Of a DNA stretch of 64,000 bases, positions 58,342-64,000 are shown piece after piece. The stretch lies in assembly GCF_008085915.1 (NCBI RefSeq), contig NZ_VSJK01000009.1:124001-188000 (forward strand), given 5' to 3'. The position numbers and the translations under genes were made by a program. The notes beneath the pieces are model-generated. The model made no database searches. It had not been told where the DNA came from and worked only from the letters and a program-made list of their open reading frames with translations. Source of the stretch: Oceaniovalibus sp. ACAM 378 (GTDB lineage Bacteria; Pseudomonadota; Alphaproteobacteria; Rhodobacterales; Rhodobacteraceae). How positions within the stretch are numbered: the stretch's first letter is position 1; every line of letters starts with the position of its first letter.

Positions 58342-59168
58342 ACTCGTGTCCGCCGTGCCGTTGCGATTTGTTTCAACAACACGTTGGCGGAAAATGCCAT
58401 GACAATCAGGATCATCGCGATAACGCTGGCCGCAACGAAATCATTGGCCACGGTAACGCGTTGATACAGCAGCGTTTCCAGCATCAGAACTTTTGATCCG
58501 CCAAGGATCGCCGGGGTGATATAGGCGGTCATCGATCCGGTGAACACCAGCGTTCCGCCCACCACAAGCCCTTCGCGGGTCAGGGGCAGGATCACCTTGG
58601 TGAACACCTGAAACCAGTTCGCCCCGAGGATGCGCGCCGCGGGAATCGCGTCGCGGGGCATATTCTCCATCGCCGAGACCAGTGAAATGATCATCAGCGG
58701 CATGAACAGTTGCAGCAATCCGATGAACACCGCGGTTTCAGTGAACAGGATGCGGAATGGCGTGTCGGTGATTCCCATATTCACCAGCATCGAGTTGACG
58801 AACCCGGTGCGCCCGAGGATCACCAGCCAAGCATAGGTACGTGCAACCGGCGAGATCATCAGCGGCAAAGTGACCAGCCCGAACATCCGGCCTCGCGATT
58901 TGGCCGGCAGCGACACAATGCAGAACGCGGCGGCATAACCGACCACCGCCGACACCACCGCCACGAGTCCGGCCAGTTTCAGCGTGCGGAAGAACACCGT
59001 CTGATTGCGCGGGCTGGAAAAGAAATCGACATAGGCCATGAGGGAAAAGCCGTTGTCGCCTTTGAACGCCTCGGACAGCAGGATGCCGACGGGCAGAATG
59101 AACAGCGCCGCCGCAAACAGGGCGGCGGGCACGGTCAGGGCAAGGCCGATGGTGCGGTTTTCAAACAT
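58338..59168 (-). CDS. ABC transporter permease (PotB-like)
   Basis: A 276-residue permease with EAA loop AARILGANWFQVFTKVILPL and six helices. It partners the PotC-like protein. A 97-bp gap with two hairpins separates it from the binding-protein gene. Confidence 0.92.
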   Translation of the reverse strand: MFENRTIGLALTVPAALFAAALFILPVGILLSEAFKGDNGFSLMAYVDFFSSPRNQTVFFRTLKLAGLVAVVSAVVGYAAAFCIVSLPAKSRGRMFGLVTLPLMISPVARTYAWLVILGRTGFVNSMLVNMGITDTPFRILFTETAVFIGLLQLFMPLMIISLVSAMENMPRDAIPAARILGANWFQVFTKVILPLTREGLVVGGTLVFTGSMTAYITPAILGGSKVLMLETLLYQRVTVANDFVAASVIAMILIVMAFSANVLLKQIATARRTRV

Positions 59169-59203
59169 TCAAGTTCCTTGGATCACGCGGTGGGGCGTTC
59201 CAC

Positions 59204-59240
59204 CCGGCTCAAAGCCGGACGGCCCCCGCATGGGGGGCCG
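59204..59240 (-). terminator. paired GC hairpins between binding-protein and permease genes
   Basis: CCGGCT/AGCCGG (59204-59218) is followed by CGGCCCCC/GGGGGCCG (59220-59240). No T run. Expected to stabilise the binding-protein message and lower permease expression. Confidence 0.5.
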
Positions 59241-59265
59241 CCTTCAGCGCGAGACATTGATCGAT

Positions 59266-60291
59266 CTATTGCATGACCTTGTTGTTCCACTGATCCAACC
59301 AGTTTTCCCGCTGATCCAGCATCACATCCGCTGGAATCAGGTCCAGGTTGTTGGCGGTTTCAGGACCATAGGTCAGGTTGTCGGCGATTTCGTCGCTGAC
59401 CGTTACTTCAGAATTGGCGGGACTGTCCACCAGCGCCTCGGCCAAAGCGGTCTGGATCGGGGTGGAGAGCCAGAAATCCATGAACTCCAGCGCCAGATCC
59501 TCGTTTCCGTTGTCCTTGGTCATCACCATCACGTTCATCCCGCCGGTCTGCCCTTCCTTCGGGGTGGCCCAGGCCATTGGAAACCCGTTGTCCTTGAACT
59601 GACCCCAGGCAAAGCGACCAATGGGTGCGGCCCAGATTTCCTCTTGCTGCATCAACTGCGCCAACTGGGACGACCGGACATAGAACGTCACGATGTCGTC
59701 GGCATGTTCGCTGACCAATTCGATCGGCGCGGTCAGGGACGGATCGGTGTCGCCGATTGCCTTGCCGAGCATATACAGAACAGGCGGCCCCTGATTGGTG
59801 GTCACATCCGGCAGCGCGACATTGCCGGCCAGTTCGGGCGACAGCAGATCTGACCAGCTTTCGATTCCGTCGATCTTGTCCGAGCGATAAACGATCGACG
59901 TGGCATAGAAGGTATAGCCGACCGCCATATGATCGCCGATCGGATCCTTGGCGATTTCGTAGAGCTTGTCGTAACTGCTCAGCTTTGCGGTATCGATCGG
60001 CTGAAGCAGCCCCTTGCGGGTGGCGGACAGCGCGTCGGCGGTTGAAATCACCGCCATGTCAATCACCGGGCTGGCAGCGTTCGCCTCGATCTTGGCCAGA
60101 CGTTCGACCGAGTTGCCGGTTTCGACGACCAGCTTGCAACCGCATTGCTCTTGAAACGGATCATAGACCAGTTCCTTGAATTCATCCTGAGCAAAGGAAT
60201 AGACCGAAATCGTCAGCGTCTTGTCCTGTGCACTGGCGGCAGTGCCCATGGTCAGCGTCAGGGCGGTGGTGGCGATGAGAAGGCGTTTCAT
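59266..60291 (-). CDS. ABC transporter substrate-binding protein (PotD-like)
   Basis: The 341-residue protein has a signal peptide (about 1-21, ending ASA) and the spermidine/putrescine-type fold: LTISVYSFAQDEFKELVYDPFQEQ, MAVISTADAL, GVLQPIDTAKLSSYD-like loop and WATPKEGQTGG. It is the first gene of the operon with nucleoside hydrolase and adenine deaminase, so its ligand may be a nucleoside or purine derivative rather than a polyamine. This is inference from context. Confidence 0.9.
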   Translation of the reverse strand: MKRLLIATTALTLTMGTAASAQDKTLTISVYSFAQDEFKELVYDPFQEQCGCKLVVETGNSVERLAKIEANAASPVIDMAVISTADALSATRKGLLQPIDTAKLSSYDKLYEIAKDPIGDHMAVGYTFYATSIVYRSDKIDGIESWSDLLSPELAGNVALPDVTTNQGPPVLYMLGKAIGDTDPSLTAPIELVSEHADDIVTFYVRSSQLAQLMQQEEIWAAPIGRFAWGQFKDNGFPMAWATPKEGQTGGMNVMVMTKDNGNEDLALEFMDFWLSTPIQTALAEALVDSPANSEVTVSDEIADNLTYGPETANNLDLIPADVMLDQRENWLDQWNNKVMQ

Positions 60292-60502
60292 TCTTATTCT
60301 CCGTGTTGGCAGGCTTTTTTACGACGGGAGCGGTTGCGTTCCGCACGCACCACGCATGGGGGATCGGTTAAAGCGCCGGGCCGGTCGGTGGCAGGAAATC
60401 ATCTCTGGCTCCCTTGTCCCATGCGACGTTGGTCCGCGCCGATTGCACGGGCGATGCTGATTGAGCGGCACACTAGGGCGCGATGGTCCCCTGTCAAGCC
60501 GC

Positions 60503-62416
60503 CTATCCCCCGGGCGGTTGCATCAGCTGTTCGGGGAGCCAGGTGGCCAGCCCCGGAAATGCCACCAGAATGCCGACCATCACCACCATGATCAGAAACA
60601 TCGGTACCGCAGTCTTGGCGATATAGGTGATATCGTGGTTGGTCATGCCTTGCAGCACAAACAAGTTAAAGCCGATGGGCGGGGTGATCTGCGCCATTTC
60701 CACCACCACGACGACGAAGATCCCGAACCAGATCAGATCGATCCCGGCGGCACGAATCATCGGCTCGATGATTGCCATGGTCAGGACAACGGCAGAAATC
60801 CCGTCGAGAAACATCCCGATGATGATGTAGAACACAGTCAACGCCGCGATCAGGGCCACAGGGGACAGATCGAAGGTTGCGATCCAGGCGGCCAGCGCCC
60901 GGGGCAGCCCGGTGAACCCCATGGACAGGGACAGGAACGCAGCGCCCATCAGGATCAGCGCGATCATTGCGCTGGTCCGGGTCGCCCCCAACAGCGACTC
61001 GATAAAGGTTGTCGCGGTGAGCGAGCCCTGCAATGTTGCCAGCGCCAGCGCGCCGACAACGCCGAATGCCGCCGCCTCGGTCGCGGTGGCATATCCGGTG
61101 TACATGCTGCCAATAACAATCACCACCAAAGCGATCACCGGGATCAGCAGTGTCGAGTTTTTCAGCGCCGCGACGATCCCGATTTTTGGTTCCGGTTCAG
61201 GACGTTGTTCCGGCTTCATAAAGTACCAGGCGACAATATAGAGCATGAACATTGCCGCGAGAACCAGCCCGGGCAATACCCCGGCCATGAACAGTTTGGT
61301 GATGCTTTCGCGCACGGTCACGCCGTAAACGATCAGGGTCAGTGATGGCGGGATCATCAGCCCAAGGGTGGCAGCGCCCGCCAGCGTGCCAATGGTCATG
61401 AATTCGGGATAACCACGGGCGCGCAGCTCGGGGATGCTCATCTTGCCGACCGTGGTCAGGGTGGCGGCCGAACTGCCGGAAACAGCGGCGAACACCGTGC
61501 ACCCCACGACATTGGTGTGCAGCAATCCCCCGGGAATCCGTGCCATCCAAGGTGCCAACCCCTTGAACATGTCCTCGGAAAGCCTTGTTCGATATAGGAT
61601 TTCTCCCATCCAGATAAACAGGGGCAGGGCGGTCAGGGTCCAGCTGCTTGCACCGGTCCAGACCGTGATGATCATCGCGTTTCCCGGGTCGCGCGTGGTG
61701 AAACCGATCATCCCGATATAGGCGACACCGAACAGCGCCAGCCCGACCCACAGCCCGGTTCCCAACAGAAAGAACAGCACGAACAAGAAGATTCCGATCT
61801 TCAGCGCGACCGCATCGCGATCAAATCCGGTCATCAGTTGTGCCGTGCCGTATATCACCAGCAGGACACCGGCGCAGAACGCAATGCGGGACAGTTTTGA
61901 TTGCAGAAGATGTTCATGCCATGGTTGAGGATCTTGATCCACACCCTTGAAATCGCTCAGTAAGATGCGAATAAGGTTGTCGATCAGCGCGACGGCAAAG
62001 ATCACCGCGCCGATTGCCATGAAAGTCTGCGGAATCCACAGGGGCGTCGCGTCCTGCCCCTGTGAGATATCGTTGATCCTTGCCGACAGCCGGGTCGCCT
62101 TGACGGCGTACCAGGCCAGGAAACACCCCGCGGTCGCAGCCAGAGTATAGCACCAGATCTCGACCGCGCGCCGCCACCGGCCCGAGGTGCTGACGAACAG
62201 GTTCACCCTGATGTGGGCATTCGCGTTGAACGTATATGCCATCGCCAGAAACGATGTCGCGGCCATGGCATAGCCGGCGTATTGCGCGCCGCCCTTGAAC
62301 AACAGGCCCATCCAGCGGGCCACCATCTGTGCCACGACAAGAGCCAGGATCGCCAGCATCGCCAGTGCGGCGGCATAACCGGACGACAGGTAGAAACGGT
62401 CGAGAAATCGGCGCAT
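60503..62416 (-). CDS. TRAP transporter fused small and large permease (DctQM)
   Basis: The 637-residue protein joins a DctQ-like part (about 1-165, four helices) to a DctM-like part (about 200-637) through a soluble link with QDPQPWHEH. DctM motifs include TALPLFIWMGEILYRT, VSGSSAATLTTVGKMSIPEL, MIPPSLTLIVYGV and ITPPIGFNLFVLQG. Fusion of the two is known. It follows the DctP-type gene. Confidence 0.92.
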   Translation of the reverse strand: MRRFLDRFYLSSGYAAALAMLAILALVVAQMVARWMGLLFKGGAQYAGYAMAATSFLAMAYTFNANAHIRVNLFVSTSGRWRRAVEIWCYTLAATAGCFLAWYAVKATRLSARINDISQGQDATPLWIPQTFMAIGAVIFAVALIDNLIRILLSDFKGVDQDPQPWHEHLLQSKLSRIAFCAGVLLVIYGTAQLMTGFDRDAVALKIGIFLFVLFFLLGTGLWVGLALFGVAYIGMIGFTTRDPGNAMIITVWTGASSWTLTALPLFIWMGEILYRTRLSEDMFKGLAPWMARIPGGLLHTNVVGCTVFAAVSGSSAATLTTVGKMSIPELRARGYPEFMTIGTLAGAATLGLMIPPSLTLIVYGVTVRESITKLFMAGVLPGLVLAAMFMLYIVAWYFMKPEQRPEPEPKIGIVAALKNSTLLIPVIALVVIVIGSMYTGYATATEAAAFGVVGALALATLQGSLTATTFIESLLGATRTSAMIALILMGAAFLSLSMGFTGLPRALAAWIATFDLSPVALIAALTVFYIIIGMFLDGISAVVLTMAIIEPMIRAAGIDLIWFGIFVVVVVEMAQITPPIGFNLFVLQGMTNHDITYIAKTAVPMFLIMVVMVGILVAFPGLATWLPEQLMQPPGG

Positions 62417-62476
62417 TTATATTCCTTGCCCAAGGGCAGGCGGGAGGGGCCGCATCGCGCCACCCCGAAAAGCGTT

Positions 62477-62496
62477 GGCCCCCCGCCAGGGGGGCC
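62477..62496 (-). terminator. perfect GC hairpin between TRAP genes
   Basis: GGCCCCCC pairs with GGGGGGCC around a GCCA loop, in the 93-bp gap between the binding-protein stop and the fused permease start. No T run. Confidence 0.55.
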
Positions 62497-62509
62497 GAGC
62501 GATGAGGGT

Positions 62510-63505
62510 CTACCTTTTGTACGCGTCGACGATTGCCTTGCCGTCGTCACCGGCGCTGGCGAGCCATTCATCGGTCATGGTGGCACCGATTTTTTCCAGA
62601 TCGGCCGCTAGAGTATCGCCCGGTTCGGCGATGGTCATGCCGCCATCGGCAAGCTGTTGCACGAACCCGTCGGACAGCTTTGCAGCGGTGGCTGATCCGC
62701 GCTCGCCGGCCTTGACCGCTTCGTCCATCAGGCAGGTGCGTGATGCGTCCGAAAGCGATGCCAGCGCGTCGTTGTTGACGAACACGGTGTTCCTTGGCAG
62801 CCAGGCCTTGGCATCATAGAAATGCGTCAGATCCTCCCATGCCTTTTCGTCGACGCCGGTCGACCCGGACGAGATGAAGGCGGCAACCACGCCCGTCGCC
62901 AGCGCCTGTTTCAACTCGGCCGCTTCGATCTGCGTGGGCACCATTCCGGCGAGTTCGGCGACCCGTGCAGTCGCTGCGTTATAGGCGCGGAACTTGATCC
63001 CCTCCATATCGGCCACCGAGTTGATCTCTTTGGCGAAATACAGCCCCTGCGGCGGCCATGGCACGGAATAGAGCGGCGTCATGTTCTGTTCGCCCAGCAC
63101 CTTGTCCAGAGTCGGTTTGGCGGCGTCGCGCAATCTGTCCGACGCTTCGAACGACGTGGCGAGAAACGGCACCGAATCGTAACCGAACACCGCGTTTTCG
63201 TTGGCATGGGCCGACAACAGGCGTTCGCCGATCTGTGCCTCGCCGACCTGCACGGCGCGCTTGATTTCATCGCCTTTGAACAGCGATCCGCCTGCGTGAA
63301 GGGTGATATCCAGATCGCCGCCCGAACATTCCTTGACAGCATCCACGAAGATCTGAGCGTTTTCCGTGTGATAGTTGTCGCTGGGGTATGCCACGGGCAT
63401 GTCCCAGTTTTCAGCGGATGCTGCGGTGGCCAGCGCGGTTGACGCCAGCAGGGTTGCGGCCAGTCCGGCGGTGAACCGGACGGTCATCGGGGTGGACGTT
63501 TTCAT
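62510..63505 (-). CDS. TRAP transporter substrate-binding protein (DctP family)
   Basis: Start ATG 63505 (AGAGAGGA ribosome site) gives 331 residues with a signal peptide about 1-31 (ending ASA). The DctP body includes FRAYNAATARVAELAGMVPTQ and AELKQALATGVVAAFISS. The ligand is unknown; the adjacent SorC-type regulator suggests a sugar or sugar acid. Confidence 0.92.
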   Translation of the reverse strand: MKTSTPMTVRFTAGLAATLLASTALATAASAENWDMPVAYPSDNYHTENAQIFVDAVKECSGGDLDITLHAGGSLFKGDEIKRAVQVGEAQIGERLLSAHANENAVFGYDSVPFLATSFEASDRLRDAAKPTLDKVLGEQNMTPLYSVPWPPQGLYFAKEINSVADMEGIKFRAYNAATARVAELAGMVPTQIEAAELKQALATGVVAAFISSGSTGVDEKAWEDLTHFYDAKAWLPRNTVFVNNDALASLSDASRTCLMDEAVKAGERGSATAAKLSDGFVQQLADGGMTIAEPGDTLAADLEKIGATMTDEWLASAGDDGKAIVDAYKR

Positions 63506-63621
63506 CAGGAATCCTCTCTGTTGTGCGCCCGGTCTGATGTCGGGTCGTTTGTGGAACGGGCCGGTGTCCCGGCCTCCTTGGCGCAGTTTAACGATTCTCG
63601 CCGTCTTGCCAATGCACAGGA

Positions 63622-64000
63622 TCACGCGAGCAGTGCAGCTGCGGTTTCGGTGCAGGTGGCAAGGTGCGTGGCATAGCCGCCGCGCAGCGCCGCACGCATC
63701 GGTTCCACCCGTTCGGCTCCGCTGCCCACCAAAAGCCCCATGTCCTTCCCCCGCATCTGTGTAAGGCGCACCGAGATCATCCGTGGCTCCATCTCGCCCT
63801 CGACAGGCAGGCCGTTGCCATCAATGAACCGGCCACAGACCACCGCCTGCGCGCCCCGCGCGACATATCCCGCCAGCGTGGCCGGATCGACGATGCCGGT
63901 CAGGGCGATATGGCTGGTGTCGGTGCAGGTTCCTGCGGCAAAGATCGTCTTGTTGCAGGTGTCCAGCGCCGCCAGTTGTTCGGCGACAATCGGTTCATTT
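63622..64000 (-). CDS. SorC/DeoR-type sugar-binding transcriptional regulator, N-terminus outside window
   Basis: The frame is open to the window edge; 126 codons of the C-terminal effector domain are visible. FAAGTCTDTSHIALTGIVDP, AQAVVCGRFIDGNG and GYATHLATCTETAAALL are typical of the SorC sugar-binding domain. The DNA-binding part lies beyond 64000. It is followed at 117 bp by the TRAP genes it probably controls. Confidence 0.85.
   Translation of the reverse strand, partial: NEPIVAEQLAALDTCNKTIFAAGTCTDTSHIALTGIVDPATLAGYVARGAQAVVCGRFIDGNGLPVEGEMEPRMISVRLTQMRGKDMGLLVGSGAERVEPMRAALRGGYATHLATCTETAAALLA

Overview
The window is a 64 kb stretch of high-GC chromosome from an alphaproteobacterium, most likely a marine member of the Rhodobacteraceae/Roseobacteraceae. 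I base this on gene content and style rather than a database match: several TRAP and ABC uptake operons, a tatABC-DUF815 block, a purM-purN-rnd block, a Hint-domain protein, an opgC-opgG-opgH block and an aromatic pca/pob gene group. No phage, insertion sequence, CRISPR array, rRNA or tRNA was seen.

Layout. 0-1.1 kb: an ECF sigma factor (5' end outside the window) with its membrane anti-sigma factor. 1.1-10.5 kb: housekeeping and envelope genes (J-domain protein, BolA, GatB, two tandem lysozyme-like proteins, aminopeptidase N, a C26 glutamine amidohydrolase). 10.8-18.9 kb: a catabolic island with an aldo/keto reductase, a GMC oxidoreductase, a divergent three-gene TRAP transporter, an IclR regulator and a TAXI-type binding protein. 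19-21.7 kb: L,D-transpeptidase, DUF302 protein and a class III CoA-transferase. 21.8-28 kb: a TTC38-like TPR protein followed by opgC, opgG/D and opgH, for periplasmic glucan synthesis and substitution. 28.1-31 kb: a tightly coupled five-gene set of exported proteins (two unrecognised Cys-containing proteins, a Sco1-like protein, a membrane rhodanese, an esterase). 31.1-39.3 kb, all minus strand: a dipeptide-type ABC transporter, then a decayed 4-hydroxybenzoate/protocatechuate set (pobA pseudogene, intact pcaC, a pcaH-pcaG deletion fusion) and a BKACE-family enzyme. 39.9-44.6 kb: a cation antiporter, an M20 hydrolase, a Hint-domain protein and an ABC ATPase without partners. 44.7-53.2 kb: DUF815-tatC-tatB-tatA, a WYL regulator, purM-purN-rnd, a lipoprotein, SufE and a phosphoribosyltransferase. 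54-60.3 kb: a six-gene operon joining a PotABCD-type transporter to a nucleoside hydrolase and an adenine deaminase, which I read as purine nucleoside salvage. 60.5-64 kb: a TRAP transporter with fused permeases and the C-terminal part of a SorC-type regulator.

The most striking observation is the pob/pca remnant. pobA has lost its central part (including both inner flavin-binding fingerprints), has one fingerprint glycine replaced by arginine, and has a TAA stop 12 codons before its native end. The neighbouring pcaH has lost about 90 codons and is joined, in frame, to what looks like the last dozen codons of pcaG. pcaC and the BKACE gene in the same unit still look intact. Other items worth a look are the Cys-rich exported cluster, a hexanucleotide repeat tract upstream of the dipeptide transporter operon, a KdgR-like operator in the GMC/TRAP divergent promoter region, a possible small RNA after the anti-sigma gene, and a 106-bp interrupted palindrome at 28.1 kb.
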